NCBI GenBank assembly: GCA_024336345.1
Contig: JANFOG010000016.1
Location: 620,001-684,000, forward strand
From: Mariannaea sp. PMI_226
Taxonomy: Eukaryota > Ascomycota > Sordariomycetes > Hypocreales > Nectriaceae
Length of the DNA stretch: 64,000 nucleotides
Direction: 5' to 3'
The notes beneath the pieces are model-generated. The model worked only from the letters and a program-made list of their open reading frames with translations, ran no database searches and was not told the origin of the DNA. Positions 11,787-23,615 of the stretch are shown here, piece after piece (the first letter of the stretch is position 1; each line of letters opens with the position of its first letter). The translations under genes were made by a program, and so were the position numbers.

Positions 11787-14326
11787 TTAATTTGAATCCT
11801 GGACTTTAGCTTCACTTTCGAGCGAATTCATGACCCGTTGGTTGGATATTGAAGCTTGTTCAGTATGGTATTCCAAATACTCCGAAGCGTATCGATACAA
11901 ATAGTATGACTGTAGCGGCTCCCGAAACTCATCGTCTGTTTGGCCAGGGGCTTGGTGAAAGATATTGAGTGACAGGTAAGTAGTACAGATGGCCGCGATA
12001 TGCGCCTCCGCATTTGGGAACCACTTCTCAAGTGTATCTTTCAAATACTCCTCTATCGTGTAGTGGACCAAACGGATGTTGCCGCTTTCTTCATCCACAG
12101 CGACCAACCCAGCGCATACAGAGACCATGATGTCAACCTGTGTGAAGTTCTGCCGGTCCAATTCAGAGTTGCCAATGTTCACAGCTAACGCGTGATAGAG
12201 CTCTGACGTATGCATGGGTCTCTTTGCACAGACGACCCAGGCGAGAACTTCTTTAGCAATAGCTGGAGCGTCCCCGGGCTGAGTTTCAATCCGTTCCATG
12301 GTTTGATCATACGCTGATTGCAACAGTTTTGTAATATTGCTGGCTTGACCTTTTGATTCTCTGCAGAGAGACTGTATTGCATTTTTAATAGCTCTTGGTG
12401 ATCGTTTACAAATGAATGAATCGATATAGATTTGTGCGAGCAAGAATCTCAACCACAGTCGTTGTCAGCATGCTTCGTTTCAAGTTTCAAAGAAGTAACA
12501 TACACCCCGTCAACTGCTTTGGTAATTCCAGTTTTGATTTCCTCTTGCAGCTGGTCTTGCAATTCTCCTTGCTGGCTTGTGCTGCATCCATCAAATTTCG
12601 GGAGCTGGGGCATATGTCCATCCAGATATCTTTGCAGGTCGTCATCAGTGGCGCGGATCTCAGTTGACATGGCCCCTTCAAACATCTCCGTAATTTCTGG
12701 AATAAATCGTGACGTTACAAGGGCATTGACTCCACACTTGGACTGAAGTTCCGAGATCTCTGAGATTAGTCTTGCGCGACAGCCATTGGATGCTTGGCAT
12801 TCATCAAGGGCGTCGACGACGATAAAGACCCTCGAAAACGATTCGACAACATATTGAAGGGTTGATGAAATTTCGTCCATGGTCGGCCGTGTCTGTCTCG
12901 ATTTGTGCACGTCATGGAGGCTTTCAAGGCTCCTGGGTGGAGACAACTGGCTTGCACTGAGCTGTTTTAGTAAACTTGCCAGCATATTCTCGACGGTCTG
13001 TTCTTCATTTTTTCGAAAGTTGCAGTAAATATACGCGATACCGTAACTCGTGTCACTTCGGAATCTTGTGAGAAGGTCGTTGATCACAATTGAAGCGAGA
13101 ATTGTCTTCCCAGCTCCGGGAATACCTGGGCAGAATAACGTCTTCTTGCTGCACTTCAGCCAGGTTTGGTACTCTTCAGAGCGTAAGAACCATTGACCGG
13201 TTCCCGTTTGTTGTTTGCTGAAGTGGTTGGCTTGTTGAGAGTTGTAGTCAATTGGTGTCAGCCAGTCAAGAATTTCAACAGCTTCCTCTCTTTCCAACCG
13301 AGCTTTGATAAAATCGAGTTTCCTTTCAGCACTAGATGTAGTTTCAAAGACTGACACATTATTAGGGGTTTAATTCGAACAATTTGCAAGAAAAAAAAGT
13401 GAGTGTGAGTGTGGCTGACCTTGGTACGATGTGTCTCTCAGTGGAATCTCCAAATTCACGTCGTAGGGCGGTACTTGACCTAACAGTTCCTTGGCATATG
13501 CAGCAGCTGTAGCAGCAGCATATTCCTGCCAATCCTTGTTCTTTTTCGAGTCTGCATAGTCACAGATGCCTCGAATGACGATACTGGGGAATTCCATAAG
13601 CCCAGCTGCTTCCATCTCAACGCACAATAACTTTCCTCCATAACGCTCATTGAGACAGTCACGAAACTTGGCGTCCTTGATGACTTGATTACCGGATGCT
13701 ATGAGACCGTAATGAATGTGTGGATCTATGCGTTCGGAGGTAGCCGTGGAGCCCGGAATGGAGGGAGGTCGCGAATACTTTGGCTTCAGCTGTGGCCAGT
13801 TTAGTTCAAGATCGTTCAAGAACTGGTTTATTTTTGACCCTTTCAATCTCTGCTCTGCCTTCAATTTATCTAAAGCATTCAGCAACAAAACTGGGGGTTT
13901 ATTCGGGGCACCAGTTTGCTTGAAGTTTCCACCTTCTTCTGCCTTGCCAAAATCCCACTGGATGAGTCCAGGATGGTGATCGACTGGTGTGCTCACCACA
14001 ACATCACCGAGCTTGACGTTGGGTGGGACACCACCGCCGATGCCAACCATCAGGCCGAATTTGACGTTCGGAAATGTATTCGCCATCTCTGTAACGGTAA
14101 TCGCAGCTGAGTTTGTTCCAATCCTACCTTTCGGCAGGCAGACTAAGACTATATTGTGCTTGCCGATACTGCCCAAAGTGTAATTGTTTCGGTCATTCTT
14201 GGGTTGAGATAGAAGTTTTGGATGTCTCTCATCCAGCATTGCCGTGGCGGCAGTCAGCTCTTTGGGCAGAGCGCAGACCCATCCAACGGTGTACATGGAA
14301 CGAGTGTGCGCCGGATTCTCCATCAT
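11787..14326 (-). CDS. PNP-NACHT NLR-like protein lacking C-terminal repeats
   Basis: Three exons: 14326-13420, 13350-12504 and 12447-11787, giving 804 aa. Residues about 10-300 are a PNP_UDP-type nucleoside phosphorylase domain (YTVGWVCALPKE; GLMVGIGGGVP; CVEMEAAGLM; IRGICDYAD). Residues about 370-620 are a NACHT NTPase, with Walker A GIPGAGKT (about 378-385) and Walker B VFIVVDALDEC (Asp about 482). A winged-helix-like segment follows (FLLAQIYIDSF; VHYTIEEYLKDTLE), then LESEAKV and a stop. The intron joins DTSYQ-VFETT and AVDG-VFLLAQ keep frame. Fungal NLRs of this layout are STAND proteins linked to non-self recognition. They usually end in ankyrin, WD40 or TPR repeats; none are present here, so the sensor region is missing or lost. 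Start chosen at MMENP (14326) because the frame upstream is a non-conserved hydrophobic leader. The product is intracellular. Confidence 0.88.
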
Positions 14327-15310
14327 TATTGCACTGGGCTGGGAACAGGTCAATATGGTTGAAATGTCCAGGTTGATAAGCATGAACACACTGAATTTTC
14401 TGTCTGGTAGAGAGTACAAGGAACAACAACATTTGATACAAAGAAGAGGCGTTGCCAATACAAATAAGAGGGGAAGAGAAAGCAAAAAATGATTTCATTG
14501 TAATACCTGATTTGAAACTACCATTATTCCACGTTTTCAAGGACAGCGCATACAACCCCTGAGATAACCGCCGCTGAACCGTCGCAAGAACATCAAGAAA
14601 TAGGTGTAAGGGTGCCTTATTGGACGGCCAGATCCTCACCTTGCTTAGTATACTTAACCCTGGTCCCGGCGCCTAGGTCATTGACACACCGCGGCTTGAA
14701 AATCGTAACAGTGGGGATTTCTGACGGATCCTTTGCCTGATTTCAACACAAGCTGCAACCAACGGAACGCAAAGTTGTAAGTACACAACTCCAGATTCGT
14801 CCCGTTGGGGAGCCCAATGGGAGCCCAATGGGAGTTAATTCAGCCCATCGGAATCACGGTCTTTGCCCATCTCTTGCCCCCTGTGTTCAGCAAGTATCAA
14901 GCATGCAGGCATCTTGAATCGGGACACCTAAATTCTCCAGCTTGAAGCTCTCCTCATTTGACTCAATCAACTTCAAGTATTGGAGCATTTCTGACGTATT
15001 TCTGGCCACATCCCAAGAACTGGGCCTAGCGAGGCTGGTTTTGACCATAATGAATAGTGTTGTAATCCTTGTATTTCTTGTCCCTGCTATAAATGCACCT
15101 ATGCTAAAAGTAATATTGGAGTCTAATCAGTTCTCGCCTGCTACCATATTCAAATATCATGTAAGATGCCACCCAATGTTACTCCTTTGTAATCCACGAC
15201 CTTTTCATCTATGCCGTAAATTGGCTAAAAGCAGTGTCTTGGAAACCGATTGTTCTCAGTGATTTTTTTCTGTGTCTTTTTTTTTTCATGCAAAAAGCCC
15301 ATCATGCTTT
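14327..15310. other. NLR promoter side and MFS 3' flank
   Basis: No supportable gene. It includes an 11-bp direct repeat (GGGAGCCCAAT) near 14812-14832 and a T-rich run near 15280. It probably carries the NLR 5' leader and the 3' end of the neighbouring transporter transcript. Confidence 0.4.
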
Positions 15311-17124
15311 TTATGGTGGACTATTGGTGGAATCATGATCGGAGTCGGAGCCAACCCAGTCGTCGCTCTCAAGGCCAGCACGCTTGATGAATAGCGATGC
15401 CACCCATCCAATGAGGCAAAGGCCGCCGAATAAAGTCCACGTCAATATTTCGCCTCTGGGCTGAACGCGCGAAGATAGAGTGAATAAACCGCCAGACACA
15501 AATGGACCGAAACTTCGACCGAGGGCGGAGAGTGTTTGGGCGATACCATTTAGGGCACCTAAACTCGCGTTCGATGGAGCTGAGTTAGTGATCTGGAAGA
15601 TGAGTGAGGTTAGTAGGCTGTGGCACGAAACTTGTGGGGTGGAGAAGTTCTTACCAGGAGCATGACACTGGACAAACCGCCGACTGCACAAATGTTCTTA
15701 GCGATAAGAATCACGCCGAGCTCAATATAGAGCCACATCTTCCCGTTGCCCACCCCAAACAGCGGAGGATCATCCATATATCCCACCCAAGGCATCAAGA
15801 TCAAACAAATGCCGATGCCAAGCAGAGCAAGCTGATACGTACCCAGGTTCCCGGCTTTTGCCTTGAGTGGCTGGAAAAAGAAGGCCTGGAAGATGATGGT
15901 AGCGACACCAGCGAGACTCAAACTGACGCCGATTTTGCTAGGTACTAGATCTCGACCGGCAGGAGGCGGAGTATCCATAAAAATCGGGTATAGGCTGTTG
16001 AAAGAGATGTTGGAAAGCTGGAAGGAAAGATAGGTGCAGAGCAGAAGGATGGTAGTACTGGACATGTCGCGCCAGACGGACTTTGCATGACCGAATTTGA
16101 CGTCGTGCTCGTGACTGTCCTGATTCCGAGGATGAGTGTACATCTCGTCATCTTCGTCCTCGTCGTCCTCGTCTTCGGAGGCAGAATCGCTCGAGAACAA
16201 TAATGGTCGGACCTGGGATTGGCGCCGAGGCCATCGCGCACTCCAGGAATCGCGTCGTGGCTCGGGTTTCCGCTTCGGCAGCCAGGAAGCAATCTTTTCC
16301 ACCCAGGCAGGCTTGGCGAATCCAGCATCATCCTCGTCCAGAGTCTCCTCGAACCAGATGGCTACAGCGACCACGGCGCAGCCCAGCACAGCTGCTGAGA
16401 GAATATTTGGCCCGAGGAAAGGATATACTGCGTCAGACTTGACCAGGAGACCGCCCAGCGCGGGCCCAGTAATGCCCCCGAGCGAGTATATCACGGGAAG
16501 ATAGGTGAACGCACGACTCTGGTTGCTGCGGTCGGTTACTTCACCGAGGACAGTGGGGATGCAGGCGGCGTTTCCGTTGAGCAAGCCCATGGCGACGTGG
16601 ACGACGACAATCTGCCAGTATCTCCGACAAAGCCCGAAGATGGAGAAGCAGCACATGAGAGAAAACGTGCCCATCAGCAGCACGGGTTTCCTGCCGATGC
16701 CATCAGATGCGTACCCCCAGAGGAAATTGGTCGAGAGCTGGGCCAATGCGAAAGAGCTGGCGAGGATACCGACGTACAAGCCGCTCTCGTCGGCGGGGAT
16801 GCCAGGCATCGCGCTCACCATCTCCGGTAGATACGGGGAGATGGAGTTCAGGGCGGTCTGCTCAGCGAGCGAGAGGAGGGCGAGCAGGAGCAATTGGCGG
16901 ACGGGCAAAGGAGTCTCATGGTCGTCATCTTCGGAGGCGGAAGAGCTGGCGTCGGATGCAGCTGAAGGCTGCTCGAGCGAGGATTTGGGCGGAGTGGTGG
17001 GAAATGTCTGGTAGCGATGCGACGAGCTGCGGCAAAAATCGCGGAGGGAGGGGATTGGAGCGCCGGCGTGAAATGAGCCCGAGGAAGTTGTACGAGATGC
17101 CGGACGAACTCGTACAGGCGCCAT
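15311..17124 (-). CDS. MFS transporter, DHA1-like (tetracycline/ZIF-type)
   Basis: Two exons, 17124-15655 and 15592-15311, joined in phase 0 (SSVMLL-ITNSAPSN), 583 aa. After a disordered Ser-rich N terminus (about 1-70), twelve membrane spans are predicted. The loop 2-3 signature is GYASDGIGRKPVLLMG, with GLLNGNAACIPTVLGEVTDR in TM4. The central cytosolic loop is long and acidic (about residues 270-330, runs of Glu/Asp, then His/Asp-rich). The product exports or sequesters small molecules or ions by proton antiport. Relatives include yeast YCR023C-type proteins and plant ZIF-like carriers; substrate unknown. Start is a true ATG at 17124. The acidic/His loop could sense metal, but that is inference. 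Confidence 0.87.
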
Positions 17125-18641
17125 TTCGGCGGGGAAGAAGGAGGAATTCGCTTCTTTGTGTCCTGTTTTGTATGTATGTATGTTTATTCTAAGTCTTCGT
17201 GGTCTATCTCATCAATGCAGGGAGCAAGTTGGCGCCAGATGGTGACGTAGGTTCCGGGGGGTGGATTCAGTCTTCTTTGGCGGGGTGTCGGCCAAGAGCC
17301 AACAGGAGTATGGTGCAGTTGAGAGGCAGTAATGGCATGCTTGCCGAGTAATACGGAGGAGGGTCGAAGGTGAATCGGCTGTTTGTATATCGGGGAAAAG
17401 GAAAAAAGAGAGAAAATTGAGCGAGAAGAGGGAAGACGTCGAGATAAAAATAAACTGAAAAGGCCGAGACTTTGTTTGAGAAAGGAAAAGAGGCGAGTCA
17501 CTTTTTGTCTCGCATCACCACCCATTGATTGGCATCATCCCTACCTGTCCATACCATACAGTACCCATCCATACCCACCCACACCCGGGGTTTTAGACTG
17601 ACGAGAGATAAGCGACCAGGACTGCTTTCAGGCCGTCCACCCGTCCCTGTCCTTCCCTACAGCACAGGGCAACACGGATGCCGGGACTGCACATGGCGAT
17701 GCAGGGAGTCTACACAGTACTGCATTCATGCTGCCTCAACTTCAAACCACAGCTAATGCAGTGAGACGAAAATAACAAAAAGACAAGGGCCTCTTTGATC
17801 GGTTTCCGAAACCTGCCCCGATGGCATCATACAAGGCATAAGGCTACCTCCTCCCACACCCCTGTCCCCTCTCTCCCTCCCATGCCTTTAGTTCATCGGG
17901 GCAAGCCGCGTCTCCGCTGGGCAGATGACCATGAGAAAATGGGCCGACGATTGCGGGGGGTCATTGCTACTTGCTGTTGGGTTGCACTTTTACTTGATGA
18001 CCTACTGCATAATAAGGCAGTTGGAACGCTTCGGCTGCGCAAAACAGAGGGTGGGAGAGCGGGACTTCGGGGAGCAGGACAAGCGTTAGAGGCGGATGAT
18101 AATCAATGGAACTTGCCCCGCAAACGCATCAGTGGGCATAATCAATCTGATCGCTAGACAAAGAGAAGGGCTCCTCCGATGGACTACAATACTTGGAGGA
18201 CCTATCTCAGGTAGGTCGGTAGCAGGAGGAATTGATCTGGAACACCGGGATTCCGGTGACTTTGAGTGGCAATGCTGGTCACTTGTAATGAGCCGCACAT
18301 ATTAAAGTTAGATTTCCGAGATGCAATTTTGTGTCATCTCATCATAGATCTTAAACTCATATTTACAAGACCTGAACTAGGTAGAAGCCAGCCAGCCGAG
18401 GACCCGAAACCCGAGCCATGTCCGTTTCCCGGGGGCGGCGGCGGTGCTATCTCCAGTTCGGCCGAGAGTCTCCTCAACAAAGCCGAATCGCGGCTTTACT
18501 TCAAGTTACGGAGTATTATATCAATGTCCGTAATTCTTTCCTCCATAATAGTATACATTGGTTTTTAAAAACTTCTCTCTCCGTTTTGGAGCCATTCATT
18601 TGTATTTTGTTATTTATTCCTTGTCTAGCATCTTTGTACTA
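17125..18641. other. Intergenic, MFS promoter and GH105 3' flank
   Basis: Upstream of the MFS start the DNA holds pyrimidine-rich tracts and CATCCATACC repeats (17550-17585). The remainder has short open frames without family similarity. Nothing else is supported. Confidence 0.4.
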
Positions 18642-19760
18642 TTACACATATACTCGTAAGAATTCCACAAGAGCCATCATTGCCATGGCTTGTCCGTACG
18701 GCATGCTCGTACGCGCAATGTCCTTGTAGTGCTGCAGATCATGTCCCATGCCTGTTCCGAACGACGTGTTCAGCAACTCTCCCTCCGGGCTGATATTGTC
18801 CAGCACCGCCTTGATCGCCTTCACCGCGACGTCCGAGTACTCCTTACCAATATACCTCCGTCTCTCCGCTTTCAGTATCCCGTATGCAAAGCCCGCCGTA
18901 GCGCTCGCCTCGACGTATGAGCCTTCCTCCTCTGGCACATCTAACAGAGTTCGCCACAAGCCGCTGGGCATCTGGAGCTTGCTGAGCGCTTCGCATTGGG
19001 CGTTGAGTGTGTTGACGAGGTGGGCACGAAGAGGATCGCCGTCCTCGAGGCCAAGCAACTCGAGGAACTCAGGAATCACAATCGTCACCCAGCTGTTACC
19101 GCGGCCCCACCGCGCGTCCGCAAAGTTGTGACCGCCATCCTTGAATGTCCAGCCGTGGAAGAACAGACCAGACTTGGTGTCAAACAGGTACTGAATATGA
19201 ATGAGGAACTGACGCTTGGCCTCGGCGACGTAGTGTGGCCTGTTCAGCAACACTCCAATCTTGGCCAGCGGCATTACCGTCATCATCAACGTGTCGTCCC
19301 AGAGCTGCTCCTCATTGACCTCGAGGTATGTGATGTGTTGCATGCCGCCGTACTTGGTTCTCGGCAGGTCGTGGTACGCCCACTCAGCCCAGCTGTCGAG
19401 CCATGGCAGGTAGGTTGGGTTGCCCGTCTTCTCATACACGTAGGCAAGAGTTAGGAAGACGGCCATTGTGTTGATGTTCTTCCCCTTATGACCCTCCTTG
19501 AAGCGGGCCTGAAACCAGTCCTCGATGATCTTGAGCCACTCATCCTCGCCCGTCAGCTCGTAATACTTCCAGATTCCGTACAGGCCGATGCCGTGCGTCC
19601 ACTCCCAGTCATTCCAACCCTTGGTGTCAATGATGCGGCCATCATCGAGCTTTAATAGGAATTCTCCCGTTGTGTCTTTGATATTAACGAGTTCATGGAT
19701 GAGCTGCCGGACTTGAGCGTGGATGTGGTCCGAAGCGATACCATGCATATGTGAGGGCAT
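18642..19760 (-). CDS. GH105 unsaturated rhamnogalacturonyl/uronyl hydrolase
   Basis: Single exon, 372 aa. It matches the (alpha/alpha)6-barrel YteR/YesR family: WEWTHGIGLYGIW, an LWDDTLMM motif holding the catalytic Asp pair (about residues 155-156), FFHGWTF, WGRGNSWV and a C-terminal GTGMGHDL. These enzymes hydrate the double bond of 4,5-unsaturated uronyl groups left by polysaccharide lyases, releasing an unsaturated sugar that rearranges. There is no signal peptide, so it probably acts inside the cell on imported oligosaccharides. Start set at ATG 19760; the longer frame begins with TTG. It is divergent from the MFS carrier at 21161, which may import its substrate. Family is firm; uronic acid preference is open. 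Confidence 0.9.
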   Translation of the reverse strand: MPSHMHGIASDHIHAQVRQLIHELVNIKDTTGEFLLKLDDGRIIDTKGWNDWEWTHGIGLYGIWKYYELTGEDEWLKIIEDWFQARFKEGHKGKNINTMAVFLTLAYVYEKTGNPTYLPWLDSWAEWAYHDLPRTKYGGMQHITYLEVNEEQLWDDTLMMTVMPLAKIGVLLNRPHYVAEAKRQFLIHIQYLFDTKSGLFFHGWTFKDGGHNFADARWGRGNSWVTIVIPEFLELLGLEDGDPLRAHLVNTLNAQCEALSKLQMPSGLWRTLLDVPEEEGSYVEASATAGFAYGILKAERRRYIGKEYSDVAVKAIKAVLDNISPEGELLNTSFGTGMGHDLQHYKDIARTSMPYGQAMAMMALVEFLRVYV

Positions 19761-21160
19761 GGTGCACAGAGATTGCAAAACACCGCCAGAAAATCAGCAG
19801 GCTAAAGAAGAATGATAATACCCTATGCGACAACCCGGATCAGGAATTTTTTTTCGGATCGTCGTATTTTCTTCTTTTGAATAGGCCTGTTAATGCAGGG
19901 CTACTTTCTTCTGCTGGACGTTGTCACACAACTTGAGTGAGCAGGGGATAAGAGCAGCCAGGCATCTTAAAGAGGGGTGGCCGACTTGCGGGGCCTGTTA
20001 CTGGTGGGCTTACAAGAGGCGATTACTGTGAACCACCAGGCCACCTCGGTGATGGATCATCCAGACTCGGTCCGATGTTGACCGAGAAGGGTGCCATTGG
20101 GTATCTGTTTGGCCTGTTCATGACGAACTACAACTTGACGATGGCCTGCCATCACTCCACACAACTCTCCGCATATTGACAACTCTGTGGGGGTGGGGGT
20201 TTGGGGGAGGAGGACTGGGGGCGGGGAGAGACACACACCTGTGCGCCACACAACTGAACAAAGTCATTCTGTGGCGCTGGAGCTAGGTCTAATGGAGCGT
20301 AAAATATTGGGGGATATTTGGTGAAAGAGTCATGAGAAGCTAGTATCCATAGTTGCATGTGTAATGAGATCACTTAGCTATACCTCTGTGACAAATACCA
20401 TGTACTGGAGAATGTACAGTCGAGATCATTGAGCATTGTGATAAGGAAATCAATTACTATGTGAGACGGCATTTTAATTCCATCAAGGTTAAACAGTTGC
20501 CCCTGTCTCCTTGTATGCATGCTGTGCTGGCAAACCATCGCCCGTCAGTCGATTGCTCCCTTCATACGCTGATCTCTTCCCTGAATAACGTTATCCGGTG
20601 TGATATATGCTAAATTGCTCCTTGTCAGGTATTTGCTTGTGGGCCCCAGAACGCCTCACACTGACATGCCAGCCGCATCACCTCTGCCGGCCCCCCCTCC
20701 TTTGAGAAGCGAACCCTTGGGGTTTCTTCCCGTACTTCCTTGGGGAACCGAGTCAACTCACCGCACTTCCTATTTTCCTGTTCCATCGGTTCTTCGGGCA
20801 AGTCGTTCGCGAGAAAAGCAAGCGTCTTGTCCTCTCTTCCAGCCCTGACCGTGGCTGACCTTGTCCCGTGCTTCACGGTTCTGGGGTATGGGGAAAAAGC
20901 TCCAAGTTGAATTGCTAGCGCTTCTGGGGTAACACACTCCATCCATTCCCCCAGTTTGTTGCCGTTGCCACTTGTAGATAAAACTATCGTCAACGCCCAT
21001 GTCTCTGGGTTTTAAGCTTGTTTCCCCAGCCCTCATTAAGCTCCCCCTTGGGTTCTCAAACTTCGTACCTTGCTATACTGTGGTACCACTATTTTTTCTT
21101 CTTCTTTCTTTCTAATAGCCAAACATTTTGCCTGCCTCAGAAGGACAGACAATCTTCGCC
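19761..21160. promoter_or_regulatory. Divergent promoter region, GH105 and ACS-family MFS
   Basis: A 1.4 kb head-to-head region. No gene is supported inside it; the open frames near 20060-20370 and 20600-21040 show no family similarity. A G/C-rich patch lies at 20190-20230 and a pyrimidine-rich stretch at 21085-21115 precedes the MFS start. Regulation in common by a pectin-responsive factor is plausible, but no defined site was found. Confidence 0.4.
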
Positions 21161-22990
21161 ATGGCGACTGCTGACAACACAAAGGAAATTGTGGCGGGCG
21201 GTTTGCACGAGGTCGAGCGCCCCTCGGCCGAGTTGAGCAAGCCGGCTCACCACTCAGAGCGAGTCGACAAGGAACTCGCTGCCTACGCTTCTGACGTGCG
21301 CATTGAGATTTCAGAGGAGCGGAACAATGAGCTTCGCCGCAAGATTGACAGGCGAGTTTTGGTCGTTATGATCTTGACTTACTTCCTCCAAGCCATTGAC
21401 AAAGGCACTCTTTCGTTCGCATCCATCATGGGTATTACAAAGGATACCGGGATGCTGAATGCAGACGGCACAGTGAGCCAAAAGGTGAATTCATCCCTCC
21501 TCAACTTCCGCCTTCTTTTTTGTCCCTTGGCTAATCAAATGACGCGGTTTTTTCTCACGAATAGTATTCGTGGTTGACAACATGTATCTATATCGCCATC
21601 CTCGTGGTCGAATACCCTCAGAATTACATCATCGTCCGAGTCCCCATCGCAAAGTACCTCAGTTTCTCCATCATCGCCTGGGGCACCACTCTGGCTTGCC
21701 ATGCTGCCTGCAAAGACTTCACCGGCCTTGTCGTTGTGCGTACGCTGCTCGGAATCTTCGAATCTGCTTGCCAGCCTGCATTTGTGATCCTGTCCGCAAT
21801 GTGGTACCGTCGTGAGGAACAGACTGCCCGAGTCACATACTGGTAAGTCCCTCTATATAACCAATTGGTCTTGGAAACAGAAAACTGACTCGATAATGAA
21901 GGTACATGATGAATGGAGCTCAGCAAATTGTCGGAGGTCTTCTAGCTTACTGCTTTTCTTTGATCAAGTCTGGCCCCCTCAAGTCGTGGCAGTGGCTCTT
22001 CTTGTCCTACGGCATCATCTCCATCATCTTCGGCTTCTTTGTTCTCTGGTGGATGCCAGATTCTCCCATGCGAGCTCATTGCTTCACCGAGCAGGAAAAA
22101 CACGAGATGGTTGAGAGAGTCCGAGATAACCAGACTGGTATTCAAAACCGCAAGTTCAAAAAGGAACAGTTCATCGAGGGTCTCAAGGACCCCCAGATCT
22201 GGGGATATGCTCTCATTTCTATGTGCACTGCTCTGCCCACATCAGGTCTGGGTGCTTTCGCCAATATCATCATCAAGAGCTTTGGTTTCACCACCCTCCA
22301 AACTCAACTTCTTGCCATGGTCCTTGGCTTTTACATCATCATTGTTCTGCTATCTTCTGTATGGTTAGTTAAGAAGACTTCCCAGAACCTTTTTGTCATG
22401 CTGGGGTTCTGTGTTCCGTAAGTTTTGTCTTCTGATGAACTACCCTTTTGTTTCTTCTTTATACTAACACTTGTAGATCATTTGTTGGCACAATTCTTCT
22501 AATGACACTACCAAACAATACATATGCTCAACATATTGGCCTCCTGATCTGCTACTATCTTACTCTGTCTTTCTGGTCCGCTGGAACACTGGCTCTCTCC
22601 ATGATCTCCCGAAATGTTGCTGGCCAGACCAAGAAGACCGTGGCTGTGGCTGTCAACTTCATCTTCTGGGCTGCCGGAAATTCGATCGGTAAGAAACCCT
22701 CCCCCTCCCCTTTAGATGCGAGTTGGACTCGTGCTAACAACCCAAAAGGCCCTCAAGTCTTCCTCGCAACCGATGGCCCTCGATATTTCATTGCCTTTGC
22801 CACTCACCTCGGATGCTACTCCCTTCTTGTCCTTATTATTCTCGGCCTCCGATGGTATCTTAGGCATCAGAATAAGAAGCGAGACGAGATGGCTGCTGAG
22901 GGTGTTGCTCAAGCTAGGGACACCGAATTGATTAGGGCATGGGAGGATCTCACGGACAAGGAGAATTTGTCATTCAGATATGTTTACTAA
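21161..22990 (+). CDS. MFS anion:cation symporter (DAL5/allantoate permease family)
   Basis: Five exons: 21161-21484, 21565-21842, 21902-22417, 22477-22688, 22749-22990; total 523 aa. The frame is open across every join (SQK-YSWLTT, TYW-YMMNG, FCVP-SFVGT, NSIG-PQVF). A charged N-terminal tail (1-64) precedes TM1 (ILTYFLQAIDKGTLSFA), the usual ACS-family opening; further marks are TLLGIFESACQPAFV and WWMPDSP. The cytosolic loop, twelve spans and the C-terminal tail (WEDLTDKENLSFRYVY) are complete. Relatives carry allantoate, ureidosuccinate, vitamins or organic anions with protons across the plasma membrane. Divergent pairing with GH105 suggests an anionic sugar oligomer as substrate, which is inference. 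ATG 21161 has a good context (GCCATGG). Confidence 0.92.
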
Positions 22991-23291
22991 GCTACAGGAG
23001 GATAGCGGCTACACATCTGCCGTTTAGATTGATTTATACAACCGGTTTAATTCACAGAATGCATCGCATTGCCTAAAATTTCTATTCTTATGGTTCAGTC
23101 CAGTACTTAATTAGAGATATTTTTTCATTAGGGGTCTATGTTGCACTAGTCAGTTCAGTTGTATCCCCCCTTGACCTTTCTAGTAGTTGGTATTTTCTCT
23201 CTCTATAACTCTGGCATTTTGCATCATCCCCTACCATTTCGATGTCATGGAAATCTGCGGGGTTTCCATTGGGAAGCGAGCTAGAGTCAGA
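22991..23291. other. MFS 3' flank
   Basis: AT-rich sequence after the MFS stop, with no open frame of note. It separates the MFS gene from the convergent hypothetical gene. Confidence 0.4.
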
Positions 23292-23615
23292 TCATGGCAA
23301 GTCAGTTGGCATAGCGACATTGTAGACCCAATACTCAATCTCATCCCCGTTGCGGCGGCGTGAAATTCTGCTGAGGTAACCAATAGTGTCACCATCAATG
23401 TTGATGGCTTCGGTCCCGACCTTTCGGCGACGACCGCAAGCATTGCAGTTCCTGTATGCCAGGGCAGTGCCAGCCAAGCATGTAGTATCTGGGTCATTAG
23501 GAAGTTCCCTGATACAGGCCCAGTGTGTGTGGTCTCGGCGGATATGTGTGGTTTCGTCGCGGCCACGGTCACGGCGACGGTTTCTGCGTCGTCTCCCCAA
23601 GCTCCAGAAGGGCAT
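23292..23615 (-). CDS. Small basic hypothetical protein
   Basis: A 107-aa frame from ATG 23615 to TGA at 23292; I do not recognise it. It begins MPFWSLGRRRRNRRRDRGR, a strongly basic stretch, and has four cysteines spaced as C-x11-C then C-x2-C (CIRELP...TTCLAG...CNAC), which could make a small metal-binding or disulfide fold. The C-terminal part looks beta-rich (DTIGYLSRISRR, IEYWVYNVAMP). No secretion signal is evident from this start. An upstream 22-residue extension is open but not needed. It converges on the MFS gene. It may be a real lineage-restricted gene, and expression data would decide. Confidence 0.45.
   Translation of the reverse strand: MPFWSLGRRRRNRRRDRGRDETTHIRRDHTHWACIRELPNDPDTTCLAGTALAYRNCNACGRRRKVGTEAINIDGDTIGYLSRISRRRNGDEIEYWVYNVAMPTDLP

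Noticed and set aside
16136..17192. Plus-strand frames over the DHA1-like MFS gene
   Set aside because: Antisense shadows; Ser/Arg-rich and without membrane spans.
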